From positions 1 through 18,125 of the forward strand of contig JAEZFI010000235.1 of NCBI GenBank assembly GCA_023437745.1: 18,125 bases of DNA. The letters run 5' to 3'. The translations under genes were made by a program, and so were the position numbers. This document shows, piece after piece, positions 12,903-18,125 of this stretch. The notes below the pieces were generated by a model. The model did no database searches and had not been told where the DNA came from. It saw only the letters and a list, made by a program, of their open reading frames with translations. The stretch comes from Actinomycetes bacterium. Its GTDB lineage: Bacteria > Actinomycetota > Acidimicrobiia > Acidimicrobiales > Microtrichaceae. Every line of letters begins with the position of its first letter. Positions within the stretch are counted from its first letter, which is position 1.

Positions 12903-13844
12903 ATGTTGGTCATCCAGCGCCCGACCGTCGAAGCAATCGACGACGGCACCGCCACCGCCACCCGTCAGCGGTTCGCGATCAGCCCGCTCGAGCCGGGTTT
13001 CGGCCACACGATCGGCAACTCCCTCCGTCGCACGCTGCTGTCGTCGATCCCGGGCGCGGCGATCACCCAGGTCCGCTTCGACGAGGCGCTCCACGAGTTC
13101 GACACCATCGCCGGCGTGGCCGAGGACGTCACCGACGTGATCCTCAACCTCAAGGATCTGGTGCTGATCTCCCACTCCGACGACGCGATCACGCTGCGCC
13201 TCGACCAGAAGGGTCCGAAGGACGTCAAGGCGGGTGACATCCAGATCACCTCCGACATCGAGATCCTCGATCCCGACGCCCACATCGCCACCCTCAACGG
13301 CAAGGGCCGCCTCGCCATCGACCTCACGGTCGAGCGCGGCCGCGGCTACCTCGCCGCCGAGACGGGCCGGGCCACCACGACCATCGGTGTGATCCCGATC
13401 GACGCGATCTTCTCCCCGGTGCGGCGCGTGTCCTTCACCGTCGAGCCGACCCGTGTCGAGCAGTCGACCAACTTCGACCGCCTCGTCCTCGACATCGAGA
13501 CCGACGGCTCGATCTCGCCCCGTGAGGCGCTGGCCTCGGCCGGTGCCACGCTGCGTGCGCTCGTCGAGCTGGTCGAGAACATGTCCGACGAGCCGCAGGG
13601 CCTCGAGCTCGGTGAGGTGAGCGCCCCGGCGTCCACGTCCCCCGATCTCGACCTCCCGATCGAGGACCTCGACCTGTCGGAGCGTCCGCGGAACTGCCTC
13701 AAGCGGGCGCAGGTCAACTCGGTCGGCGAGCTGCTGACCAAGAGCGAGGACGACCTCCTCGCCATCACCAACTTCGGCCAGAAGTCCCTGGACGAGGTCA
13801 TCGAGAAGCTGGACGAGCGAGGGCTGTCGCTGCGCGGCCGTTGA
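12903..13844 (+). CDS. rpoA: DNA-directed RNA polymerase subunit alpha
   Basis: The alpha subunit dimerises to start RNA polymerase assembly, and its C-terminal domain contacts UP elements and activators. The 313-residue product has the N-terminal domain with PLEPGFGHTIGNSLRRTLLSSIPGAAI, the conserved dimer core, and VERGRGY; then an acidic Ser/Pro linker near 225-245; then the C-terminal helix-hairpin-helix domain ERPRNCLKRAQVNSVGEL to KSLDEVIEKLDERGLSL. The arginine three residues before NCLK, equivalent to E. coli Arg265, is present. Length is slightly below the 330-350 norm because the C-terminal tail is short. The ATG at 12903 follows GAGG with a long spacing. Confidence 0.98.
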   Translation: MLVIQRPTVEAIDDGTATATRQRFAISPLEPGFGHTIGNSLRRTLLSSIPGAAITQVRFDEALHEFDTIAGVAEDVTDVILNLKDLVLISHSDDAITLRLDQKGPKDVKAGDIQITSDIEILDPDAHIATLNGKGRLAIDLTVERGRGYLAAETGRATTTIGVIPIDAIFSPVRRVSFTVEPTRVEQSTNFDRLVLDIETDGSISPREALASAGATLRALVELVENMSDEPQGLELGEVSAPASTSPDLDLPIEDLDLSERPRNCLKRAQVNSVGELLTKSEDDLLAITNFGQKSLDEVIEKLDERGLSLRGR

Positions 13845-13899
13845 GCCCGCACGAGCCCCACCGGATCCCCCCAGAACACCAGAGGAACAGAGCACTCCA

Positions 13900-14253
13900 A
13901 TGCAAGCACGACCGAAGAAGGGCCGCCGTTTCGGTGGCAACGCCGGGCACCAGCGTCTGCTCATGGCGAACCTGGTGTCGTCGCTGATCGCCGCCGAGGG
14001 GATCGTCACGACCGAGGCGAAGGCCAAGGCGCTCCGCCCGATCGCCGAGAAGGTGATCACCAAGGCCCGCAAGGGTGGCCTCCACAACCACCGCCAGATC
14101 CTCGCCTACCTGGGCGACCAGGAGATCGCGGCGAAGCTCGTCGACGAGATCGGCCCGCGCTTCGCGGATCGCCCGGGCGGTTACACCCGCATCCTCAAGC
14201 TCGGCCCGCGTCCGGGCGACAACGCGCCGATGGCGCGCATCGAACTGGTCTGA
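13900..14253 (+). CDS. rplQ: 50S ribosomal protein L17
   Basis: L17 binds 23S rRNA near the tunnel exit. The 117-residue product opens QARPKKGRRFGGNAGHQRLLMANLVSSLI, then EGIVTTEAKAKALRPIAEKVITKA, and ends with GGYTRILKLGPRPGDNAPMARIELV, the typical L17 pattern. Length is normal for the short bacterial form. The ATG at 13900 has AGAGGAA about 12 bases upstream, a rather long spacing. truA starts 11 bases after its stop, so the two are probably one transcript. Confidence 0.97.
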   Translation: MQARPKKGRRFGGNAGHQRLLMANLVSSLIAAEGIVTTEAKAKALRPIAEKVITKARKGGLHNHRQILAYLGDQEIAAKLVDEIGPRFADRPGGYTRILKLGPRPGDNAPMARIELV

Positions 14254-14264
14254 GCCCCTCCGGG

Positions 14265-15059
14265 GTGACCGACGAACTGGACGGCGAGGGGCTCGAGGCT
14301 CCTCGCCGTCGTCGCGTCCGGCTGGACGTCGCGTACGAGGGGTCCGGGTACCGGGGCTTCGCCCGCAACGAGGGCGTGCGGACCGTCGGGGGCGACCTCG
14401 AGGAGCGGCTCTCCGCGCTCTGTCGCGAGCCGGTCTCGGTGACGGCGGCAGGCCGGACCGACGCAGGTGTGCACGCCCGGCACCAGGTGGTGACCTTCGA
14501 CGCGCCGGAGGATCGGATCGACCTGGAGCGCTGGGTCCGCTCGCTGAACAAGCAGGGCGGGGGCTCGGTCGTGGTCACCGCAGCAGCAGTGGTCGACGAC
14601 GAGTTCGACGCCCGGTTCTCGGCCCGGTGGCGTCGCTACCGGTACTTCGTGCGGAACCGGCCGACCCCCGACCCGTTCCGGGCCCACGTCGCGTGGTGGG
14701 TCGCGGAGGACCTGGACGTCGGGGCGATGCAGGCCGGGGCGGGCGCGTTCGTCGGCCAGCACGACTTCGCCGCCTTCTGCCGCCGTGCGTACCGCGCCGA
14801 CGGCGAGCCGCTCCCACTGGTCCGCCGGGTGCTCGACGCAGGGTGGCACCAGGAGGACGACGAGCTGTGCTTCGAGATCACGGCCGCCGCCTTCTGCCAC
14901 CAGATGGTCCGCTCGATCACGGGCACGCTGGTCGACGTGGGGCGGGGCCGCATCGACCCGGCCGACCTGCCCGCGATCATCGGGTCCGGCGACCGCTCCA
15001 AGGCCGGCCAGCTCGCGCCCCCTCACGGCCTGCACCTCTGGGACGTGGGCTACGACTGA
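14265..15059 (+). CDS. truA: tRNA pseudouridine synthase A
   Basis: TruA converts uridines 38-40 of the tRNA anticodon stem to pseudouridine. The 264-residue product contains LDVAYEGSGYRGFARN near residues 20-35 and the catalytic motif AAGRTDAGVHARHQVV with nucleophile Asp66, followed by ARFSARWRRYRYFVRNR and HDFAAFCRR. The segment FCHQMVRSITGTLVDVGRGR near the C-terminus is also characteristic. The start is taken as GTG at 14265, 11 bases after rplQ; the ribosome binding site CTCCGGGG is poor, so coupling to rplQ is likely. Gene order rplQ-truA is common in actinobacteria. Confidence 0.96.
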   Translation: MTDELDGEGLEAPRRRRVRLDVAYEGSGYRGFARNEGVRTVGGDLEERLSALCREPVSVTAAGRTDAGVHARHQVVTFDAPEDRIDLERWVRSLNKQGGGSVVVTAAAVVDDEFDARFSARWRRYRYFVRNRPTPDPFRAHVAWWVAEDLDVGAMQAGAGAFVGQHDFAAFCRRAYRADGEPLPLVRRVLDAGWHQEDDELCFEITAAAFCHQMVRSITGTLVDVGRGRIDPADLPAIIGSGDRSKAGQLAPPHGLHLWDVGYD

Positions 15060-15099
15060 GCTCCTCGGCGGCCAGGACGAGGCCGGGCGGGGTGGTGCG
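15060..15099. terminator. Convergent spacer with a weak inverted repeat
   Basis: The 40 bases between the convergent ends of truA and arsC contain CCTCG and CGAGG around a ten-base loop (about 15063-15082). A hairpin here could act in both directions, but it is short and lacks a T-run. It is the left boundary of the arsenic island. Confidence 0.2.
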
Positions 15100-15501
15100 T
15101 CAGGTGAGGTCGGCGAGCAGCGCCTCGACGCGAGCGCGGATCTGGTCGCGGATGGCGCGGACGGCGTCGAGGTCCTGACCAGCGGGGTCGTCGAGGGGCC
15201 AGTCCTCGTAGCGGGTGCCGGGGACGTAAGGGCAGGTGTCGCCGCAGCCCATGGTGACCACGACGTCGGCCGCCTCCAGGTCCGCGTCGACCCATCGCCG
15301 GGGTCGATGAGCGGTGATGTCGATGCCGACCTCGGCCATGGCGGCGACGGCGACCGGGTTGAGCCGGTCGGCGGGCTCGGAGCCGCCGGAGAGCGCCTCG
15401 GCCCGGCAGTCGGCGAGGTGCTGGAACCAACCGAGCGCCATCTGGGATCGACCGGCGTTGTGGATGCAGAGGAAGAGGACGGTGGCACGGGAGCCGGTCA
15501 T
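15100..15501 (-). CDS. arsC: Arsenate reductase, low-molecular-weight phosphatase fold
   Basis: The enzyme reduces arsenate to arsenite in the cytoplasm. The 133-residue product has the phosphatase-like P-loop Cys12-IHNAG-Arg18 followed by SQMALGW, a SGGSEPADRLNPVAV stretch, and a second pair Cys86-x3-Cys90 in TMGCGDTCPYVPG, with EDWPLDDPAG carrying the conserved acid. This matches the actinobacterial ArsC group. Whether the final reductant is thioredoxin or mycothiol cannot be read from the sequence. The start ATG at 15501 overlaps the stop of the upstream channel gene by four bases, so both are one operon reading leftward. Length is normal. The LMW protein-tyrosine phosphatase family is the alternative, but the extra cysteines argue against it. 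Confidence 0.93.
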   Translation of the reverse strand: MTGSRATVLFLCIHNAGRSQMALGWFQHLADCRAEALSGGSEPADRLNPVAVAAMAEVGIDITAHRPRRWVDADLEAADVVVTMGCGDTCPYVPGTRYEDWPLDDPAGQDLDAVRAIRDQIRARVEALLADLT

Positions 15502-16205
15502 GGCGCGATCTCGCTCTCATGGGGCACGACGAGCTCGGCGTCGGGCAGGTGCGGGTGGAGGTAGCGGGCGATCCCGATCGCTCCGGCGCCACCGAGCACC
15601 TGTGCGGCGACGAAGCCCGGAGCGGACGCGGGGGCGATCCCGGCGAACGTGTCGCTCAGCGTGCGGCCGATCGTGACCGCCGGGTTGGCGAAGCTGGTCG
15701 AGCTGGTGAACCAGTAGGCGGCGACGATGTAGCCGGCCACTGCGAAGGGGCTGCTGTTGCTGCGTCCGGACCGCACGACACCCAGGATCACGAGCAGCAG
15801 CCCGGCGGTGGCGACGACCTCGGCGAGGAACGTGGCCCCGGTGAGCCGTGCCCGCGTCGCGACCTCGATGGCCGGCAGCTCGAACATCAGGTTGGCGATC
15901 ACCGCTCCGGCGACGGCCCCGACGACCTGCGCGCACACGTAGGCGCCGGCCTCGCGCGAGGTCATCGCCCCGAAGGCTCGTTCTGCGAGGGTGACGACCG
16001 GGTTGAAGTGGGCTCCCGAGACGGCGCCGAAGGCGAGGATCAGTGCCACCAGACCCCCGCCGGTGGCGAGGCTGTTGGCGAGCAGCTGCAGCCCCACGTC
16101 GGCGGACAGGCGCTGCGCTGCGATCCCGGACCCGATCACGACGGCGACGAGCAGGCCCGTCCCGAGGAGCTCGGCGACGAGCCGCCGTCCGAGCGAGGTC
16201 GGCAC
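15498..16205 (-). CDS. MIP-family channel of ars operon (AqpS-like), likely arsenite exit
   Basis: From GTG at 16205 the product has 235 residues and six hydrophobic segments with two half-helix loops: SGAHFNPVVTLA (NPV at 68-70, where aquaporins have NPA) and SFANPAVTIGRT (NPA at 174-176). The arginine that normally follows the second NPA in the selectivity filter is replaced by valine. MIP channels in ars operons, such as AqpS of Sinorhizobium, let arsenite leave down its gradient after reduction. The longer frame to ATG 16304 is rejected because it overlaps arsI by about 100 bases and its first 33 residues do not look like membrane protein. GTG begins one base after the arsI stop, which implies coupling. 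Confidence 0.87.
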   Translation of the reverse strand: MPTSLGRRLVAELLGTGLLVAVVIGSGIAAQRLSADVGLQLLANSLATGGGLVALILAFGAVSGAHFNPVVTLAERAFGAMTSREAGAYVCAQVVGAVAGAVIANLMFELPAIEVATRARLTGATFLAEVVATAGLLLVILGVVRSGRSNSSPFAVAGYIVAAYWFTSSTSFANPAVTIGRTLSDTFAGIAPASAPGFVAAQVLGGAGAIGIARYLHPHLPDAELVVPHESEIAP

Positions 16206-16206
16206 C

Positions 16207-16680
16207 TCAGCAGCAGCCCGAGACCGACACGCCCGCGTCGTCGGTGGTGAGCTCCGTGGTGCTGCAGGTGCCGGCGCCGCAGACGTCGACGGATCGAAGG
16301 TCACCCGCCGGTGTGTCGCTGTCGCCGAGGACGGTGTAGATCTCCCAGGGGGCGCCGTCGGGGTCGTCGACCCAGACCTTGTCCTGCACCGCGTAGCAGC
16401 AGGTCACGTCCTTCTCGGGCGCCGTGGCGAGGCCGTCGCCGGCGAGGCGGGCCTGCGCGGCATCCACCTCCTCGGTGGAGAAGACCTCGACGCCGAGGTG
16501 GTTGAGCGAACCCGCGGCGGACGGGTTCTCGATGAGCACCAGCTTCAGGGGAGGGGAGTCCACCGCGAAGTTGGCGTAGCCGTCGCGCCGCTTGGCCGGC
16601 TCCACGCCGAAGAGCTTCGAGTAGAAGTCGACCGCCTCGTCGACGTTGCTGACGTTCAGGGCGAGCTGCACACGAGACAT
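16207..16680 (-). CDS. arsI: ArsI/CadI-family vicinal-oxygen-chelate protein, putative C-As lyase
   Basis: This 157-residue protein has one glyoxalase/bleomycin-resistance type fold pair starting MSRVQLALNVSNVDEAVDFYSKLFG, with GYANFAVDSPPLKLVLIE and NHLGVEVFSTEEV. Gln5, His61 and Glu113 sit where metal ligands occur in ArsI, and vicinal Cys94-Cys95 in DVTCCYAVQDKVWV match the pair that binds trivalent methylarsenical in Thermomonospora ArsI. A Cys-rich tail (134, 139, 156, 157) follows. Known family members cleave the C-As bond of MAs(III) with Fe(II) and oxygen; others are called cadmium-induced protein CadI. The ars context favours ArsI. The ATG at 16680 has GGAGG at 16691-16687. Confidence 0.88.
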   Translation of the reverse strand: MSRVQLALNVSNVDEAVDFYSKLFGVEPAKRRDGYANFAVDSPPLKLVLIENPSAAGSLNHLGVEVFSTEEVDAAQARLAGDGLATAPEKDVTCCYAVQDKVWVDDPDGAPWEIYTVLGDSDTPAGDLRSVDVCGAGTCSTTELTTDDAGVSVSGCC

Positions 16681-16716
16681 CGGGATCCTCCACGGGTAAT
16701 CTATGGACAGTTGTCA

Positions 16717-16740
16717 ATGTATCGATCGACATCGATACAT
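16717..16740. promoter_or_regulatory. Perfect 10-4-10 palindrome, likely ArsR operator, in divergent promoter region
   Basis: ATGTATCGAT (16717-16726) and ATCGATACAT (16731-16740) are exact reverse complements around CGAC. The element is AT-rich relative to its surroundings and lies between the divergent starts of arsI (16680) and arsR (16755), as expected for an ArsR/SmtB operator. Candidate promoter parts are TTGTCA (16711-16716) with GATACA (16734-16739) on the + strand, and a shared region at 16697-16703 that reads TAATCT on + and TAGATT on -. None of these pairings is fully convincing, because the leaders they give are very short or lack a -35. The palindrome itself is certain. Confidence 0.8.
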
Positions 16741-16754
16741 GCAAGGGAGTCGAT

Positions 16755-17105
16755 GTGAAGAAGCCCGTCGCCACCGTCCAGACCGCCGACTGCTGCCCAC
16801 AGGTGCTGGCCGCACCCCTGAGCGAGGCCGACGCCGAGGAGCTGGCGCTGGGCTTCAAGGCGCTCGCCGACCCCGTCCGGCTCCGATTGCTCTCGCTGAT
16901 CGCCGACGCTCCCGAGGGCACGGCGTGCTCGTGCGACCTCGAGGGTCCCGTCGGCAAGACGCAGTCGACGGTCTCCCATCACCTCTCCCTCCTCGCCGAC
17001 GCCGGCCTCATCACGAAGGAGAGGCTCGGTCGCTGGGTGAACTGCACGATCGTGCCCGAGCGCGTCGCGGCGTTGCGCGACGCGCTCGCCGTCCAGCGCG
17101 CGTAG
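16755..17105 (+). CDS. arsR: ArsR-family arsenic-responsive transcriptional repressor
   Basis: The 116-residue product is a winged-helix ArsR/SmtB repressor: LGFKALADPVRLRLLSLIADAPEGTACSCDL, then recognition helix QSTVSHHLSLLADAGLI and the wing KERLGRWVNCTIV. Cys13-Cys14 near the N-terminus and Cys58/Cys60 in ACSCDL resemble the Corynebacterium glutamicum ArsR As(III) site, where an N-terminal Cys-Cys pair works with a cysteine of the other subunit. This differs from the E. coli type, whose ligands are in the DNA-binding helix. The start is GTG at 16755 with AGGGAG at 16744-16749; ATG at 16753 is at once followed by a stop in its frame. It should repress itself and the divergent arsI operon. 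Confidence 0.93.
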   Translation: MKKPVATVQTADCCPQVLAAPLSEADAEELALGFKALADPVRLRLLSLIADAPEGTACSCDLEGPVGKTQSTVSHHLSLLADAGLITKERLGRWVNCTIVPERVAALRDALAVQRA

Positions 17106-17218
17106 GGCCGCTCCGGACGCAACGCAGCCCGGACCAAGAGGACGCCCGGACGGGGGAGCGGCGGGAGGTGCCAAGATCTCCGTCGGCGTCCCCCAGGCGC
17201 CGAGAGAGGACCGAGGAG
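17106..17218. other. Spacer between arsR and the RibD-like gene
   Basis: These 113 bases hold no gene. GGACGCC (17140-17146) and GGCGTCC (17185-17191) are exact inverted copies 38 bases apart, perhaps a loose stem. AGAGAGGA at 17203-17210 is the likely ribosome binding site of the next gene. I see no clear TAnnnT promoter, so the next gene may be read from the arsR transcript. Confidence 0.35.
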
Positions 17219-17890
17219 ATGTCGCAGCTGCTGCGAGTGCAGAACTTCTTCCTGTCGAGCGACGGGTTCGGCGCCGGCGAGGGCCAGAGCCTGGAGGCGC
17301 CGTTCGGGCACGCCGAGCCGCGAGGCGGTCAGGCCCCGAATCTGCCCGTGGACATGGCGTCGTGGGCGTTCGCCACCGCCAGCTGGCCGAACCGGACCGA
17401 GCCGGGAGGGACGCGCGGGCTGGACGACTACCTCGTCCGCGACTTCGCCCGGAACATCGGCGCCGAGATCATGGGGCGCAACAAGTTCGGGCCGCAGCGT
17501 GGGCCGTGGGAGGACCTCGACTGGCAGGGGTGGTGGGGCGACAGCCCGCCGTTCCACACGCCCGTGTTCGTCCTCACCCACCACCCTCGGCCGACCTTCA
17601 CGCTGGACGACACCACCTTCCACTTCATCGACGCGACGCCCGACGAGGCCGCTCGGCTGGCGAAGGAGGCTGCCGACGGGAAGGACGTGCGGGTCGGGGG
17701 CGGCGTCGCCACCGTCCGGCAGTTCCTTGACGCCGACCTCATCGACACCCTCCACGTGGCCGTCGCGCCGATCGAGATCGGCCGGGGTGAGCGCTTGTGG
17801 GACTCACCCGAGGAGCTGCTCGACCGGTTCCACCTCGAGTCCGTGCCCAGCCCCAGCGGCGTGACGCACCTGCTCTTCTGGCGCCGCTGA
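17219..17890 (+). CDS. Dihydrofolate reductase family protein (RibD C-terminal domain fold)
   Basis: The 223-residue product begins LLRVQNFFLSSDGFGAG, a typical first strand and loop of RibD_C/DHFR-fold proteins, and has AEIMGRNKFGP, PVFVLTHHPRP, and the nucleotide-binding stretch VRVGGGVATVRQFLDADLIDTLHVAVAPIEIGRGERLW near residues 155-195. It is a full single domain without a deaminase part, so it is not the bifunctional riboflavin enzyme RibD. Members are probable NADPH-dependent reductases of unknown substrate. The ATG at 17219 is used: AGAGAGGA lies eight bases upstream. It follows arsR on the same strand after 113 bases, so a link with arsenic response is possible but unproven. Confidence 0.88.
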   Translation: MSQLLRVQNFFLSSDGFGAGEGQSLEAPFGHAEPRGGQAPNLPVDMASWAFATASWPNRTEPGGTRGLDDYLVRDFARNIGAEIMGRNKFGPQRGPWEDLDWQGWWGDSPPFHTPVFVLTHHPRPTFTLDDTTFHFIDATPDEAARLAKEAADGKDVRVGGGVATVRQFLDADLIDTLHVAVAPIEIGRGERLWDSPEELLDRFHLESVPSPSGVTHLLFWRR

Positions 17891-17919
17891 CCCCGGCGGA
17901 GCCGCCTGGTCCTCGAACC

Positions 17920-17957
17920 CGGCCGGAAGTCGGTGGCCGGCCACCGACATCCGGCCG
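17920..17957. terminator. 38-bp near-perfect palindrome, likely bidirectional terminator or structural element
   Basis: The arms GGCCGGAAGTCGGTGGCC (17921-17938) and GGCCACCGACATCCGGCC (17939-17956) are reverse complements except for one A-A mismatch, and one more outer C-G pair extends it to 38 bases. It starts 30 bases after the stop of the RibD-like gene. The RNA stem would have up to 16 pairs. No T-run follows, which is common for actinobacterial terminators. It also separates this gene from the promoter of the next operon. A protein-binding palindrome is the alternative. Confidence 0.55.
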
Positions 17958-17978
17958 AGTTCCGCCAAGAGGGCGAGC

Positions 17979-18008
17979 TTGCCGCCCCGAACTGCCCACC
18001 GGTACGCT
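17979..18008 (+). promoter_or_regulatory. Promoter before the presumed rplM
   Basis: TTGCCG (17979-17984) and TACGCT (18003-18008) are 18 bases apart. The -10 and its upstream flank, ACCGGTACGCT, are identical to those of the infA promoter at 10889-10918, and the spacing is the same. Transcription would begin near 18015, about 105 bases before the putative rplM start. Confidence 0.55.
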
Positions 18009-18119
18009 GGCGAGTCGCTTCTCCCGCGCACGTTCCGCACCCCGCCGGGGTGACGTCGGGACGACCGGAGCGGGAGTGCTCGACACGTCGAGTTCGAAAC
18101 ACATCGAGAAGGTCCGCGC

Positions 18120-18125
18120 GTGCGC
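18120..18125 (+). CDS. rplM: Probable first two codons of 50S ribosomal protein L13
   Basis: GTGCGC at the very edge would encode Met-Arg, the first two residues of many actinobacterial L13 proteins. GAGAAGG at 18106-18112 gives a ribosome binding site seven bases upstream, a ribosomal-type promoter lies ahead, and rplM-rpsI commonly follow truA in actinobacteria. Two codons cannot prove identity, so this is inference from context. Confidence 0.35.

Noticed and set aside
11745..14087. A 780-codon open frame on the minus strand across rpsM-rplQ
   Set aside because: It is a shadow of strongly coding + strand genes in GC-rich DNA; its composition is low complexity and it matches no family.
14181..15488. 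A 435-codon minus-strand frame over truA and arsC
   Set aside because: It overlaps TruA, whose catalytic motif is clear, and is out of frame with the real arsC on the same strand.
16206..16304. N-terminal extension of the MIP channel to the ATG at 16304
   Set aside because: It would overlap arsI by about 100 bases, and the added 33 residues are Pro/Ala/Ser-rich without membrane or channel features. GTG at 16205 fits better.
16713..16718. Minus-strand TTGACA as a -35 for arsI
   Set aside because: The hexamer is perfect, but no TAnnnT lies 16-18 bases downstream; the nearest, TAGATT, is only nine bases away.
16703..17218. Long + frame upstream of the RibD-like protein, overlapping arsR
   Set aside because: The frame is open by chance through arsR; family homology and a ribosome binding site place the start at 17219.
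1..18125. CRISPR array, tRNA, rRNA, insertion sequence or phage genes
   Set aside because: I saw no regularly spaced repeats, no cloverleaf or rRNA-like sequence, and no transposase or integrase; the ars island shows no terminal repeats.

Overview
The window is GC-rich bacterial DNA from the middle of the large ribosomal protein gene cluster. The organism is very probably an actinobacterium (Actinomycetota), and Acidimicrobiia-like is my guess. Reasons are the uninterrupted S10-spc-alpha gene order, the single zinc-ribbon S14, an S3 with a long C-terminal tail, extreme codon GC bias, frequent GTG starts, TAnnnT-type promoter -10 elements, and a Corynebacterium-style ArsR. The class-level assignment is inference and could be settled by a protein phylogeny.

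Positions 1-10856 (+ strand) hold the end of rplC, then rplD-rplW-rplB-rpsS-rplV-rpsC-rplP-rpmC-rpsQ-rplN-rplX-rplE-rpsN-rpsH-rplF-rplR-rpsE-rpmD-rplO-secY-adk. Fourteen neighbouring gene pairs in the whole cluster share bases between stop and start codon. The two larger breaks lie before secY (hairpin-prone spacer) and after adk. No map gene (methionine aminopeptidase) sits between adk and infA, where it often occurs.

A promoter at 10889-10918 starts the second block: infA-rpmJ-rpsM-rpsK-rpsD-rpoA-rplQ-truA (11024-15059, + strand). infA has no ATG, GTG or TTG in frame and appears to start at CTG. L22 and S3 carry long charged C-terminal tails.

Positions 15100-17105 are an arsenic detoxification island: a divergent regulator arsR (+) and a compact operon arsI-like / aqpS-like MIP channel / arsC (-), separated by a perfect 10-4-10 palindrome that is the likely ArsR operator. 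Together they suggest arsenate reduction by ArsC, passive arsenite exit through the channel, and C-As bond cleavage of trivalent organoarsenicals by ArsI. No ArsB or Acr3 pump is present. A RibD/dihydrofolate-reductase-fold protein follows (17219-17890), then a strong 38-bp palindrome (terminator-like) and a promoter very similar to the infA promoter. The window ends two codons into what is probably rplM. The arsenic island therefore seems to be wedged between truA and rplM, genes that commonly adjoin in actinobacteria.

Most of the window is ordinary housekeeping DNA. The points of real interest are the infA CTG start, the L22 acidic tail, a 12-codon mini-ORF between rplF and rplR, the MIP channel lacking the usual selectivity-filter arginine, and the regulatory palindromes.
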